The notes beneath the pieces were generated by a model. That model made no database searches, had not been told where the DNA came from, and was given only the letters and a program-made list of their open reading frames with translations. Shown piece after piece: positions 9,033 to 19,122 of a stretch of 64,000 nt of DNA. The DNA comes from Lachnospiraceae bacterium. Its GTDB lineage: Bacteria > Bacillota > Clostridia > Lachnospirales > Lachnospiraceae. The stretch lies in the NCBI GenBank assembly GCA_004552595.1, contig SFNX01000005.1:51608-115607 (forward strand), given 5' to 3'. The translations under genes and the position numbers were made by a program. How positions within the stretch are numbered: the stretch's first letter is position 1; every line of letters starts with the position of its first letter.

Positions 9033-10820
9033 ATGAAAAATATAAATATTCTTGATTCAAATACAATCGATAAAATTGCTGCAGGTGAAGTCGTTGAAAG
9101 ACCGTCAGCTGTTGTAAAGGAACTTGTCGAAAATTCAATTGATGCAAATGCAGATGCGGTTACAATTGAAATAAAAGACGGCGGTATTTCTTTTATTAGG
9201 ATTACCGACAACGGTGAGGGAATTGACAGGTCACAGATAAAAAAAGCATTTATGCGTCATGCAACATCAAAAATAAAAAGTGTTGAGGATTTAATCTCTG
9301 TAACCAGTCTTGGTTTCAGAGGAGAAGCTTTATCAAGCATTAGTGCTGTAGGTAAAGTCGAATTTCTTACAAAAACCAAAACTGACTTTATTGGGACAAG
9401 ATATGTTGTAGAGGGTGGCAGAGAATGTGTATTTGAGGATGCAGGAATCCCTGATGGAACAACAATAATTGTAAGAGATTTATTTTTTAATGTACCTGCA
9501 AGAAAGAAATTTTTAAAGTCACCATCAAGTGAAGGAAATAACATTACAGAACTTATTGAGCACATGATATTATCACATCCGAATATCAGCTTTAAGTATA
9601 TTTATAACGGGAATGTCAAGCTTCAAAGTTCAGGAAAAAACGATATAAAAAGCTGTATTTATAATGTTTACGGACGTGATATAGCTAACGGTTTAATTGA
9701 AGTAAAGTCAATACGAGATGATATTTCAATTCATGGCTTTATAGGAAAGCCCGAGCTTGCAAGAGCTACAAGAAATTTTGAAATTTATTTTGTAAATAAC
9801 AGATTTATTAAAAGCACGTTAATTGACAGGGCACTTGAAGAAGCATACAAGGATTATCTTATGCTTCATAAATACCCGACTGTTTTTTTGTATTTTGAAA
9901 TACCGTCTCATTTAATTGATGTAAATGTGCATCCTACCAAGCGTGAAATTCGCTTTTTCGAAGGTGAAGCATTGAAATGTTATATTGTCGATGTGATTAA
10001 AAATGCACTTATTAACAAGGAACTTATTAAAGAGATTGTTGAAGAATATCATGAAAAACCTTCAGTTAAAGAATCGGAAATTAATAAAGAACCGTTTGAA
10101 ACGATAAATCATATTATTGAATCATCATATAATAATTACTATTCATCAGAAATTGAAAAAGAGGATGAAAGTACAGATATTAATGATAAAAACGAACAGC
10201 TTACGCTTTTTGATGATAAATTTATCAGTGAAGAGTCTATAAAGAAACATCGAATAATCGGACAACTTTTTAATACATACTGGCTAATTGAATTTGAGAA
10301 TAAATTATTCATTGTTGACCAGCATGCTGCACATGAAAAGGTTAATTACGAACGACTTATAAAAAAATTAAGAAACAACGAGAACTGTTCACAAAATATT
10401 TATCCGCCAATTGTTGTTTCTCTTTCAAATGCAGAGGCTCAGTATGTTACAAAATATAATGAAAATTTTTTAAATGTCGGCTTTACAATAGAGCACTTTG
10501 GAGGGCTTGATTATACTATAAGTACTGTTCCGATGGAGCTATTAAGCCAGAATCCGGCAGATTATTTTCATGAAATGCTTGATGAATTGATGGAAGGCAA
10601 AAATTCAAAAGAAACAGAGACAGTCAATTTGAAAATCGCAACAATGGCATGCAAAGCTTCCGTAAAGGGTAATATGCATTTATCTGTATTTGAAGCTGAC
10701 AAGCTTATTTCAGAACTTCTTACACTTGAAAATCCTTATAATTGTCCTCATGGAAGACCTACTATTATTTCATTTTCTAAATATGAAATAGAGAAGATGT
10801 TTAAAAGGATTGTTAATTAG
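9033..10820 (+). CDS. mutL: DNA mismatch repair protein MutL, endonuclease type
   Basis: A 595-residue partner of MutS. The GHKL ATPase motifs are ELVENSIDANA, ITDNGEGID and SLGFRGEALSS. The C-terminal domain carries DQHAAHEKVNYE (residues 429-440), the metal-binding nuclease motif DQHAxxExxxxE, together with CPHGRP near the end. The MutL should therefore nick DNA itself, as expected in bacteria without MutH. The start is four bases after mutS. Confidence 0.98.
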   Translation: MKNINILDSNTIDKIAAGEVVERPSAVVKELVENSIDANADAVTIEIKDGGISFIRITDNGEGIDRSQIKKAFMRHATSKIKSVEDLISVTSLGFRGEALSSISAVGKVEFLTKTKTDFIGTRYVVEGGRECVFEDAGIPDGTTIIVRDLFFNVPARKKFLKSPSSEGNNITELIEHMILSHPNISFKYIYNGNVKLQSSGKNDIKSCIYNVYGRDIANGLIEVKSIRDDISIHGFIGKPELARATRNFEIYFVNNRFIKSTLIDRALEEAYKDYLMLHKYPTVFLYFEIPSHLIDVNVHPTKREIRFFEGEALKCYIVDVIKNALINKELIKEIVEEYHEKPSVKESEINKEPFETINHIIESSYNNYYSSEIEKEDESTDINDKNEQLTLFDDKFISEESIKKHRIIGQLFNTYWLIEFENKLFIVDQHAAHEKVNYERLIKKLRNNENCSQNIYPPIVVSLSNAEAQYVTKYNENFLNVGFTIEHFGGLDYTISTVPMELLSQNPADYFHEMLDELMEGKNSKETETVNLKIATMACKASVKGNMHLSVFEADKLISELLTLENPYNCPHGRPTIISFSKYEIEKMFKRIVN

Positions 10821-10857
10821 TTCATTTATTTTTATTATACAACTTAAGGTTTAGTTA

Positions 10858-11817
10858 ATGCAGAATAACGATAAACAAAGCTTAATAATTATTGCAGGTC
10901 CTACTGCTGTTGGCAAAACTGCACTTTCAATTGAGCTTGCAAAGTCAATAAATGCAAGTATTATATCTGCTGATTCAATGCAGGTATATAAACATATGGA
11001 TATTGGTTCTGCTAAGGTCACAAAAGATGAAATGCAGGGAATAAAGCATTATCTTATTGATGTGTTAGAGCCCGAAGAAGAATTTAATATCGCGACATTT
11101 AAACAGTTTGCTAAAAATGATATTGAATATATTAAAAATGACGGAAAAATACCGATAATTGCAGGAGGAACCGGATTTTATATTCAGGCACTTTTATATG
11201 ATATTAATTTTGATGATGATGCAAATAAAAGTGATGAAATACGAGACAGACTTGAAAATTTAATTACTACAAAAGGGAATGAATTTGTTCATAATATGCT
11301 TAGAAAGGTAGATGAAAAAGCTGCAAATGAAATTCATCCAAATAATGTAAAAAGAGTAATTAGGGCACTTGAATATCATTATCTTACAGGTGAGAAAATA
11401 TCAAAGCATAACGAAACAGAACGAATAAAAGAATCGCCTTATAATTTTAAATATTTTGTAATCAATGAGGACAGAGCCCTTTTATATAAAAACATTGATA
11501 AACGTGTTGATATTATGATTGAAAACGGTCTTGTTGATGAAGTAAAAGCGCTTAAGGAAAGAGGTCTTACAAAAGACAATATTTCTATGCAGGGACTTGG
11601 ATATAAGGAGATTCTTTCTTATCTGAACAATGATATATCTTTAGAAGAAGCAGTTTACATAATTAAGAGAGATACGAGACATTTCGCCAAAAGACAGCTT
11701 ACATGGTTTAAGCGTGAAAAAGATGTAATTTGGATCAATAAAGAAGATTTTTCATTTGATAATAATAAAATAATAGAATTTATGAAGGAGCAATTAAAAG
11801 GTGCAGGAATTATATAA
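10858..11817 (+). CDS. miaA: tRNA dimethylallyltransferase
   Basis: A 319-residue enzyme that adds a dimethylallyl group to A37 of tRNAs reading codons that begin with U. P-loop GPTAVGKT lies at residues 14-21, followed by SADSMQVYKHMDIGSAKV (DSxQvY substrate motif), AGGTGFYIQAL, and the C-terminal RDTRHFAKRQLTWFKR. ATG 10858 is preceded by AAGG. The next gene starts at a GTG inside its 3' end, a common arrangement in Firmicutes. Confidence 0.97.
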   Translation: MQNNDKQSLIIIAGPTAVGKTALSIELAKSINASIISADSMQVYKHMDIGSAKVTKDEMQGIKHYLIDVLEPEEEFNIATFKQFAKNDIEYIKNDGKIPIIAGGTGFYIQALLYDINFDDDANKSDEIRDRLENLITTKGNEFVHNMLRKVDEKAANEIHPNNVKRVIRALEYHYLTGEKISKHNETERIKESPYNFKYFVINEDRALLYKNIDKRVDIMIENGLVDEVKALKERGLTKDNISMQGLGYKEILSYLNNDISLEEAVYIIKRDTRHFAKRQLTWFKREKDVIWINKEDFSFDNNKIIEFMKEQLKGAGII

Positions 11818-13078
11818 AGAACTTGGAATTTGCGAAGAGGTATATAAGTTATCAAAGGATGTATTAGACAGCCTTGAATTGAGATTTAAGGAAATTGATA
11901 AAATTACAGAATATAACCAGCTTAAGGTGCTAAAGGCTATGCAGGAAAATAAAGTTTCCGAAGCATGCTTATACAGTTCAACCGGATATGGCTATAACGA
12001 CATAGGAAGAGACACTTTGGAAAAAGTGTACGCTTCATATTTTCATACAGAGGATGCTCTTGTAAGACCTCAAATTGCATGTGGCACTCACGCACTTGCT
12101 ATTGCACTTTCTGCAAATTTGCGACCGGGAGATGAGCTTTTTTCTCCTGTAGGAAAGCCTTATGACACATTAGAAGAAGTTATCGGAATAAGAGAATCTA
12201 AAGGTTCACTTAAAGAATTCAATATTACATACAGACAGGCCGAACTTAATGAAGACGGAAGTATTAATTTCGATAATATTAAAAAATGCATTAACGAAAA
12301 AACAAAGCTTGCTACAATTCAAAGATCAAAAGGCTATTTAACAAGACCAACTCTTTCGGTAAAACAGATAGGAGATATTATTTGCTTCATAAAATCAATA
12401 AAAAAAGATATTATCTGTATGGTTGATAACTGCTACGGCGAATTTGTAGAAACAATCGAACCATCAGATGTTAATGCCGACCTTGTTGTTGGATCACTTA
12501 TTAAAAATCCGGGTGGTGGACTTGCACCAATTGGTGGATATATTGCAGGAAGAAAAGACTTGGTTGAAAATTGTGCGTATAGACTTACAACACCGGGGCT
12601 TGGAAAGGAAGTTGGTGCCACATTAAATGTTAATTCGCTGTTTTATCAGGGGTTCTTCATGGCACCAAGTGTTGTAAATGCAGCACTTAAAGGTGCAATA
12701 TTTGCAGCCAACATTTATGAAAAACTCGGTTTTTCTGTCTTTCCTGATTCAAAAGAAGAAAGACATGACATTATTCAGGCTGTAACACTTAATAGTAAAG
12801 AAGCCGTAATTGCATTCTGTAAAGGCATTCAGGCGGCGGCACCGATTGACAGCTTTGTTTCTCCTGAACCTTGGGCAATGCCCGGATATGATTCGGATGT
12901 AATTATGGCTGCCGGTGCATTTGTTTCGGGTTCTTCGATTGAATTAAGTGCTGACGGTCCTATTAAACCACCTTATAATGTATATTTTCAGGGTGGACTT
13001 ACTGTTAATCATGCAATTTTTGGCATTATTAAATCAGTCCAGTCTTTATATGATGAAAATCTTGTTAAGATATCGTAA
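11801..13078 (+). CDS. ynbB: methionine gamma-lyase family PLP enzyme (YnbB/aluminium-resistance type)
   Basis: A 425-residue fold-type I PLP enzyme. Family marks are the N-terminus (YKELGICEEVYKLSKDVLDS), SSTGYGYNDIGRDTLEKVYA, RPQIACGTHALAIAL, and the cofactor-lysine region GSLIKNPGGGLAPIGGYIAG. The family is annotated as aluminium-resistance or methionine gamma-lyase family; the true substrate is not settled. GTG 11801 has GAAGGAG about ten bases upstream and lies 17 bases inside miaA, implying coupling. Confidence 0.9.
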   Translation: MQELYKELGICEEVYKLSKDVLDSLELRFKEIDKITEYNQLKVLKAMQENKVSEACLYSSTGYGYNDIGRDTLEKVYASYFHTEDALVRPQIACGTHALAIALSANLRPGDELFSPVGKPYDTLEEVIGIRESKGSLKEFNITYRQAELNEDGSINFDNIKKCINEKTKLATIQRSKGYLTRPTLSVKQIGDIICFIKSIKKDIICMVDNCYGEFVETIEPSDVNADLVVGSLIKNPGGGLAPIGGYIAGRKDLVENCAYRLTTPGLGKEVGATLNVNSLFYQGFFMAPSVVNAALKGAIFAANIYEKLGFSVFPDSKEERHDIIQAVTLNSKEAVIAFCKGIQAAAPIDSFVSPEPWAMPGYDSDVIMAAGAFVSGSSIELSADGPIKPPYNVYFQGGLTVNHAIFGIIKSVQSLYDENLVKIS

Positions 13079-13081
13079 AAA

Positions 13082-13122
13082 TGATATTATTACTACATGT
13101 TGTATATAAACAAATAATATCA
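13082..13122 (+). repeat. A/T-rich inverted repeat before the mre cluster
   Basis: A perfect 10-bp inverted repeat (13082-13091 with 13113-13122, arm TGATATTATT) with a 21-base loop, just after ynbB and 48 bases before the mreB-like GTG. No T-run follows, so it is not a normal terminator. It could be an operator or leader structure, or chance in A/T-rich DNA. Confidence 0.45.
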
Positions 13123-13169
13123 ATTAATATATACAATTAATCATTTAATTTTATTACAGAGGTATAACT

Positions 13170-14180
13170 GTGGCGGTTTCAGCAATCGGATTAGATTTAG
13201 GTACATACAACATTAAATTATATAACGGAATAGATGATACGATTCATACACATAAAAACATGATTGCTATTCAGAATAAACATCATGTTTTGGCATATGG
13301 TGATGAAGCTTTCAAAATGTATGAAAAGACTCCTGAATCTATTGAGATATCGTTTCCTGTAACAAACGGTGTAATAGCTGATATTCACCATATGCAGCTC
13401 CTTTTACACAACTTTGTTATTGATTCAACAGGTGGAAATTTCAGATCGGCAGATTATTATATTTCAGTACCTACTGATATTACAGAAGTTGAGAAACGTG
13501 CCTTCTTTGACCTTGTAAATGACTCGAATGTTAAGCCTCGTAATATTTATATTGTTGAAAAGGCAATAGCTGACGGTGTCGGACTTGCCCCTGATATTAA
13601 GAATTTCCAAGGCGCATTAATAGTTAATATCGGATATGAAACTACAGAAATATCTGTATTATCAATGGGTGGAATAGTTCTTTCAAAGCTTATTAAAATT
13701 GGCGGTAAAAAATTCGACGAATCGATTAAAAATATAATCCGTAAGGAGTATAATTTGTATATCGGTAATAAAACTGCTGAGCGTGTTAAAATATCTCTTC
13801 CTGAGCTTGAAGCAGATGAAGAGGATGCAGTGCTTTACGGCAGAGATATCGTAACCGGACTCCCTGTTGAGAGAACTATACCGACGAACATGATTGAAAA
13901 AGCGATGCATGAGAACTTCGATACAATCATTGACAATGTTCGTGCTATACTTGAAAGAACACCACCGGAGCTTGGTGCAGACATATATAAGAGGGGAATT
14001 TATTTAACCGGCGGTTCAGCTGTAATCGGTGATTTGCATGAACTTATTGCACAATCAACAGGACTTAAAGTTAACTTTGCACCGCATGGTCAGGAAAGCG
14101 TTGCATATGGACTATCCCAGATGATCAAAAATGAAGAATTACGGGGATTTGCATATTCAATGCAGGAGTTTAAAGAATAA
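13170..14180 (+). CDS. mreB: MreB-family rod-shape-determining actin homologue
   Basis: A 336-residue actin-like ATPase that guides sidewall peptidoglycan synthesis. It shows phosphate-1 loop IGLDLGTYNIKLY, PVTNGVIADIHHMQ (matching MreB PVxxGVIADF), phosphate-2 IVNIGYETTEISVLSMGGIV, GGKKFDESIKNIIRKEYNLYIG, and ITLTGG-like IYLTGGSAVIGDL. It is more divergent than canonical MreB, whose loop is DLGTANT, and could be a paralogue. The start is GTG with AGAGGT upstream. It heads mreC-mreD-PBP-minC-rodA, which supports a shape role. Confidence 0.86.
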   Translation: MAVSAIGLDLGTYNIKLYNGIDDTIHTHKNMIAIQNKHHVLAYGDEAFKMYEKTPESIEISFPVTNGVIADIHHMQLLLHNFVIDSTGGNFRSADYYISVPTDITEVEKRAFFDLVNDSNVKPRNIYIVEKAIADGVGLAPDIKNFQGALIVNIGYETTEISVLSMGGIVLSKLIKIGGKKFDESIKNIIRKEYNLYIGNKTAERVKISLPELEADEEDAVLYGRDIVTGLPVERTIPTNMIEKAMHENFDTIIDNVRAILERTPPELGADIYKRGIYLTGGSAVIGDLHELIAQSTGLKVNFAPHGQESVAYGLSQMIKNEELRGFAYSMQEFKE

Positions 14181-14189
14181 AGGGGAAAA

Positions 14190-15053
14190 ATGGCAAGGAA
14201 TCGAAGAAGGAAAAACAAAATAGAGATTCCGTCAAAATATATTTTGCTAATAATTTCAATCATATGTATTATTATGATGATTATTTCTTATACGGCAGAT
14301 ATCTTTTCAGGACCGCTTAAAGCGATCTCATCATATACTGTTGTACCATTTCAGAGAGGAATCGAAACTGCAGGCTCATGGCTTTTTAACAGAACGGAAG
14401 ATATTAAGCATCTCAATGAACTGACTGTAAAAGTTGAAGAACTGCAATCTCAGGTTGACGAGCTCACAATTAAAAACAACAAACTGATGCAGGATAAATA
14501 TGAACTGTCTGAATTAAGGCAGTTATTTAAGCTTTCAGAAAATTACGAAGAATATGACACTATCGGAGCCAGAATTATCGGCAAAGATACAGGAAACTGG
14601 TTTCAAACATTCCTTATTGATAAAGGAAGCAATGATGGTATTAGTGTCGATATGAATGTAATGGCAGGAAGCGGTCTTGTCGGTATTGTAACCGAGGTCG
14701 GGCCTAATTGGGCAACAGTAAATTCAATAATTAATGATGATGCAAATGTTTCCGGAATGATTCAGTCCACTTCGGATACACTCATTGTTGAAGGCTCACT
14801 TGAATTAATGAATAAAGGAATCATTAAGTTTTCACAGCTTGAAGACACTGAGGATGTAGTAAAAGTAGGAGACCAGATAGTAACATCATATATTAGTAAC
14901 AAATACCTTCCGGGTATTTCAATCGGGTATGTTACAGAGATAAATCTTGATTCGAACAACCTTACAAAATCAGGATATTTAACTCCGGTTGTTGACTTTA
15001 AGCATTTATCAACAGTGCTTGTCGTTACTGAACTTAAACAGCAGAAGGAATAA
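14190..15053 (+). CDS. mreC: rod shape-determining protein MreC
   Basis: A 287-residue bitopic membrane protein of the elongasome. A basic N-terminus is followed by one membrane segment (~residues 16-38), a coiled coil (~70-110) and the extracytoplasmic beta-barrel domain (GARIIGKDTGNWFQTFLIDKG, VMAGSGLVGIVTEVG). It begins 9 bases after the mreB stop with AAAGGGG upstream. It links MreB inside the cell to PBP2 and RodA outside. Confidence 0.96.
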   Translation: MARNRRRKNKIEIPSKYILLIISIICIIMMIISYTADIFSGPLKAISSYTVVPFQRGIETAGSWLFNRTEDIKHLNELTVKVEELQSQVDELTIKNNKLMQDKYELSELRQLFKLSENYEEYDTIGARIIGKDTGNWFQTFLIDKGSNDGISVDMNVMAGSGLVGIVTEVGPNWATVNSIINDDANVSGMIQSTSDTLIVEGSLELMNKGIIKFSQLEDTEDVVKVGDQIVTSYISNKYLPGISIGYVTEINLDSNNLTKSGYLTPVVDFKHLSTVLVVTELKQQKE

Positions 15054-15057
15054 ATAT

Positions 15058-15564
15058 ATGCTTAGAAAACTGATTACTTTTTTAACTATATATTTATGTT
15101 TTATACTTCAATGTTCTGTGTTTAATCATATTTCACTTGGCGGAATTGTTCCAAATATATTAATTATTATAACCGCATCATTTGGATTTATGAGAGGCCA
15201 GAATACGGGAATGGCTGTAGGGCTTGTTGCAGGTTTGTTTATTGATATTTTTTTTGGAAGTCCTTTTGGATTTATGGTTTTAATCTATACAATTATTGGA
15301 TATTTAAACGGCTTCTTTAAGAATATATTTTATCCTGAAGATATAAAGCTTCCAATGATATTAATTACTGTAAGTGAGCTTGTTTATTGCATTTTGTATT
15401 ATATTTTTAAGTTCTTATTAAGAGGAAGACTTAATATCGGTTATTATTTTGTTCATATTATGCTTCCTGAAATTGTATATACAATAATTATTACTTTACC
15501 GCTGTATTTAATTATTGTATGGATAAATGAACATCTCGAAGCATATGAAAGAAGGAATTCGTAG
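15058..15564 (+). CDS. mreD: rod shape-determining protein MreD
   Basis: A 168-residue polytopic membrane protein with about five hydrophobic segments and GLVAGLFIDIFFGSPFGF, a characteristic MreD stretch. ATG 15058 is chosen: it follows mreC by four bases with AGAAGGAA upstream, whereas the longer in-frame reading runs back inside mreC. It belongs to the elongasome with its neighbours. Confidence 0.93.
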   Translation: MLRKLITFLTIYLCFILQCSVFNHISLGGIVPNILIIITASFGFMRGQNTGMAVGLVAGLFIDIFFGSPFGFMVLIYTIIGYLNGFFKNIFYPEDIKLPMILITVSELVYCILYYIFKFLLRGRLNIGYYFVHIMLPEIVYTIIITLPLYLIIVWINEHLEAYERRNS

Positions 15565-15566
15565 AA

Positions 15567-18428
15567 TTGTTTAGCGATTTTAAAGAATGGCTGCAAAATA
15601 CTGCAGTTGTGAGACTGATTTCTTTAATAATCATATTTATCGTATTATTTTCAATCCTTATTAACAGACTCTTTGTTTTTCAGATTGTTGATGGTCAAAA
15701 GTATTTAAATGATTTTACATTAACTATTAAAAAAGAAGCTACGTTAAAATCTACAAGAGGTAATATATACGATAGAGAGGGCCGGCTTATTGCATACAAT
15801 GAGCTGGCATATTCAGTTACAATTGAAGATAATTATGAATCTGGTTCTTCAAAAAATCAGAAAATAAATGATTGTATTCTTAAGACAATTGATATTATTG
15901 AAGCAAACGGCGATACTGTAATAAATGATTTTAATATAGTACTGAACAACTATAATCAGTTTGAATATGCTGTTTCAGACACTAAATTATTAAGGTTTCT
16001 TGCGGATGTATATGGCAAGAAGTCTATTGATGATTTATCAACACTTGAACGTAATGCAACGCCTATCGAGGTAATAGAATATTTGTGCTCTAAGGAAAAA
16101 TATGGTATCGGTACGAAGGAAGATGTTCACGGAACTGTTTCTTTTAATCCAATGAGAGGATACTCATATGAGGATATATTGAAAATCATTACTGTCAGAT
16201 ATTCGATGAGTACAAATGCCTACCAGAAATATGTTACAACTGTTATTGCATCTGATGTTTCAAAAGAAACAGTGGCTGCGATTATGGAGAATAAAATAGA
16301 ACTCCAGGGAATAAATATTGAAGAGCATACATTAAGAAAATACAACGATGCAAAATATATTGCTCATATTGTCGGATACACAGGAAATGCATCAGTTGAT
16401 GATCTTGAAGAACTTAAGGGTTCTGAACTGAATTATACTATGAATGATGTTGTCGGAAAAGCCGGTGTTGAAAAGGCTATGGAAGAACATCTTCAGGGTA
16501 TTAAAGGCAGTGAGACGATATATGTTGATAATGTTGGAAAAATCATTGACCGTACGGACAGAGTAGAGCCGGTTTCCGGTAACGATGTTTATTTATCGAT
16601 TGACCTTGAGCTTCAGAAGGCTGTTTACAATATGCTTGAGCAAAAGCTTGCAGGTATTCTGGTCGGAAAAATCATTAATTCTAAAACATATGATAATTCT
16701 GTAGTTAAGACATCAAGCATGATGATTCCTATAGATGATGTATATTATGCATTTTTTAACAATAATATTATTGATATCGATAGGCTTGAGAGAGAAAATG
16801 CTTCACAGTATGAATCAATAATTTATGAAAGATTCGTTGATAAAAGGAATCGTTCAATAAATGCAATCAGGGAAGAACTTATAAATACTTCAACCCCTTA
16901 TAAAGACTTGTCAAAAGAAATGCAGGTATATGAAAGCTTTATTGTTTCTATGCTTTCTTCAAGTAATAAAGGTGTACTTGTAAGTTCATTAGTTGATAAA
17001 AATGATGCTACATATATTGCGTGGGCTAAGGATGAAACAATTTCACTCGAACAGTATTTAAGATATGCGTTATCTCAAAACTGGATTGACATATCTAAAA
17101 TAAAGCTTGATTCTAAATATTCAGATGCTGATGTAATATATGAAAGACTTGTTGATTACATCTGTGAGCAGCTTGTTACCGAAAACGGTTTTTGTAAGAG
17201 ACAGTTTAAATATATGATTGCCGATAATGAAATATCGGGACGTGAAATCTGCATGCTTCTTTTCGAGCAGAGAATAATATTTGGAACTGCTGCTGAGAAA
17301 GCTGAAGTTGAATCAGGTGCAAAAACGGCATATGATTTTTTAATTAACAAGATATCAAATATTGAAATTACGCCTGCAATGCTTGCGCTTGACCCTTGTT
17401 CCGGCTCTTGTGTTGTAACTTCTACAAACGGCGAAATATTAGCATGTGTTTCTTATCCCGGATATGATAATAATAAGCTTGCTAATCAGATTGATGCCGA
17501 ATATTATTCAGAATTAATGAATGATTTATCATCGCCTATGTACAATTATGCAACGCAGCAGATGACTGCACCGGGTTCAACATTCAAGCCATTATCAAGT
17601 GTCATTGCACTTGAAGAGGGAATTGTTAATCCTGGCGAAACTATTTATTGTAAAGGTGTTTATGAAGTTCTTGATATGGAAAAGAAGTGTTGGGTTTATC
17701 CATTAGGTCATGGCGAAATGGATGTTATCAATGCTATCGGTAATTCGTGTAACGTATTCTTTTATGATGTCGGATATCGTCTTGCAACAAATGTATATAC
17801 TGAGAACTATGATGAAAAAAGAGGTATTGAGCGTATGAAAAAATACGCTGATTTATTCGGACTCACAGAGAAAACAGGAGTTGAAACCGAAGAAAATGAA
17901 TCCCAGTATTCAAGTACGCTTCCTGTTGATACTGCAATCGGTCAGGGTTCAAGTAATATTACTACAATCGCTTTAGCAAGATATGTAAATGCAATTGCGA
18001 GCAGAGGAAATGTATATTCACTGTCTTTAGTAAACCGTGTTGCCGATTTAGACGGACATACCGTTAAATTGTACGGACCAAAGCTTAAAAATACAGTAGA
18101 TATTTCAGATGAAGAATGGGATATGGTTCACAGAGGTATGAGAATTGTTGTTGAAAAGGCAAAAGCCTTTAGTGATATGCCTATAGAAGTTGCAGGTAAA
18201 ACCGGTACGGCACAGTCTTCTAAATCAAGAACAAACCATGCTTTATTTGTAGGATTTGCTCCATATGAAGATCCTGAAATATCAATTGCAATAAGAATGG
18301 CATATGGATATACATCCGGTAATGCAGCAAGTCTTGCGGCTGATGTAATTAAATACTACTATAATCTTGAAGACAATCTTATTACCGGTGTTGCTGATGT
18401 TTCAGAAACAGAAGTTATTGAAGACTAA
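15567..18428 (+). CDS. mrdA: class B penicillin-binding protein (PBP2-like transpeptidase) with large insertion
   Basis: A 953-residue transpeptidase for lateral wall synthesis. One N-terminal membrane segment (~residues 15-37) is followed by a dimerisation domain (TRGNIYDREGRLIAYNE) and the penicillin-binding domain: STFK at 671-674 (catalytic Ser), SCN at 727-729, KTG at 878-880. Between QKAVYNMLEQKL (~350) and LDPCSGSCVV (~605) lies an extra ~230-residue segment, which explains the size (usual ~600-750). The start is a TTG with AGAAGG upstream, three bases after mreD. Acting with RodA, encoded two genes on, is expected. Confidence 0.94.
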   Translation: MFSDFKEWLQNTAVVRLISLIIIFIVLFSILINRLFVFQIVDGQKYLNDFTLTIKKEATLKSTRGNIYDREGRLIAYNELAYSVTIEDNYESGSSKNQKINDCILKTIDIIEANGDTVINDFNIVLNNYNQFEYAVSDTKLLRFLADVYGKKSIDDLSTLERNATPIEVIEYLCSKEKYGIGTKEDVHGTVSFNPMRGYSYEDILKIITVRYSMSTNAYQKYVTTVIASDVSKETVAAIMENKIELQGINIEEHTLRKYNDAKYIAHIVGYTGNASVDDLEELKGSELNYTMNDVVGKAGVEKAMEEHLQGIKGSETIYVDNVGKIIDRTDRVEPVSGNDVYLSIDLELQKAVYNMLEQKLAGILVGKIINSKTYDNSVVKTSSMMIPIDDVYYAFFNNNIIDIDRLERENASQYESIIYERFVDKRNRSINAIREELINTSTPYKDLSKEMQVYESFIVSMLSSSNKGVLVSSLVDKNDATYIAWAKDETISLEQYLRYALSQNWIDISKIKLDSKYSDADVIYERLVDYICEQLVTENGFCKRQFKYMIADNEISGREICMLLFEQRIIFGTAAEKAEVESGAKTAYDFLINKISNIEITPAMLALDPCSGSCVVTSTNGEILACVSYPGYDNNKLANQIDAEYYSELMNDLSSPMYNYATQQMTAPGSTFKPLSSVIALEEGIVNPGETIYCKGVYEVLDMEKKCWVYPLGHGEMDVINAIGNSCNVFFYDVGYRLATNVYTENYDEKRGIERMKKYADLFGLTEKTGVETEENESQYSSTLPVDTAIGQGSSNITTIALARYVNAIASRGNVYSLSLVNRVADLDGHTVKLYGPKLKNTVDISDEEWDMVHRGMRIVVEKAKAFSDMPIEVAGKTGTAQSSKSRTNHALFVGFAPYEDPEISIAIRMAYGYTSGNAASLAADVIKYYYNLEDNLITGVADVSETEVIED

Positions 18429-18440
18429 GGGGATGTAATT

Positions 18441-19121
18441 ATGGGTAATTTATGTAAGATTAAGGGAATGAGAGACGGAATTGTCATTAAACTTGACGAT
18501 AAGGCTGATTTTAATGAAGTTTACAACGATATGTGTGATAAATTCAGAGAGTCATCCAATTATTTCAAAAATGCGAGTCTTATTATAGGATTTGAAGGAC
18601 GCAAATTAACTGAAGAAGAAGAAAACAAATTAGTTGATGGAATCTGTCTTAACTCTGATATTAATGTTCTTTGTGTTATTGGAGACGATGATAAGAAGGA
18701 TGAAATGTTTTTACGATTAAAAAAACACTTCGATCCGACTCATAATTATAAAGACAAGCAGTTTTACAAAGGTTCGGTTCGTTCTCATGAGCATCTTGAA
18801 TCCGATCAGACTATTGTTGTCCTTGGTGATATTAATCCGGGAGGTATTGTCTCGTCTAAGGGGAATATTATTATTTTAGGCACATTATACGGAACTGCAC
18901 ATGCCGGAACAGATGGGAATACAAGTGCTATTGTAGTATGTCTTGACATGAAGACATCGCGTGTTGGAATAGCAGATACTATTGCTGATATTACATATAA
19001 AAACACCGTTTTTTCAAAAAATAAAGTAATGCCAAAAATATCTTTCTTAGAAGGCAGAGAAGTGGTGACAGAAGATATTACAAGAGATTTGTTAAATCTT
19101 ATTGCAATGCAGCTGAATTAA
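18441..19121 (+). CDS. minC: septum site-determining protein MinC
   Basis: A 226-residue FtsZ-assembly inhibitor. The N-terminal domain (~1-100) is weakly conserved. The C-terminal beta-helix contains VVLGDINPGGIVSSKGNIII, LGTLYGTAHAGTDGN and RVGIADTIADI, all MinC-like. The segment just before it reads VRSHEHLESDQT where MinC proteins usually have an RSGQ-type motif used for MinD contact. minD and minE do not follow; rodA starts two bases after the stop. Division-site function without MinD is therefore uncertain. Confidence 0.9.
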   Translation: MGNLCKIKGMRDGIVIKLDDKADFNEVYNDMCDKFRESSNYFKNASLIIGFEGRKLTEEEENKLVDGICLNSDINVLCVIGDDDKKDEMFLRLKKHFDPTHNYKDKQFYKGSVRSHEHLESDQTIVVLGDINPGGIVSSKGNIIILGTLYGTAHAGTDGNTSAIVVCLDMKTSRVGIADTIADITYKNTVFSKNKVMPKISFLEGREVVTEDITRDLLNLIAMQLN

Positions 19122-19122
19122 T

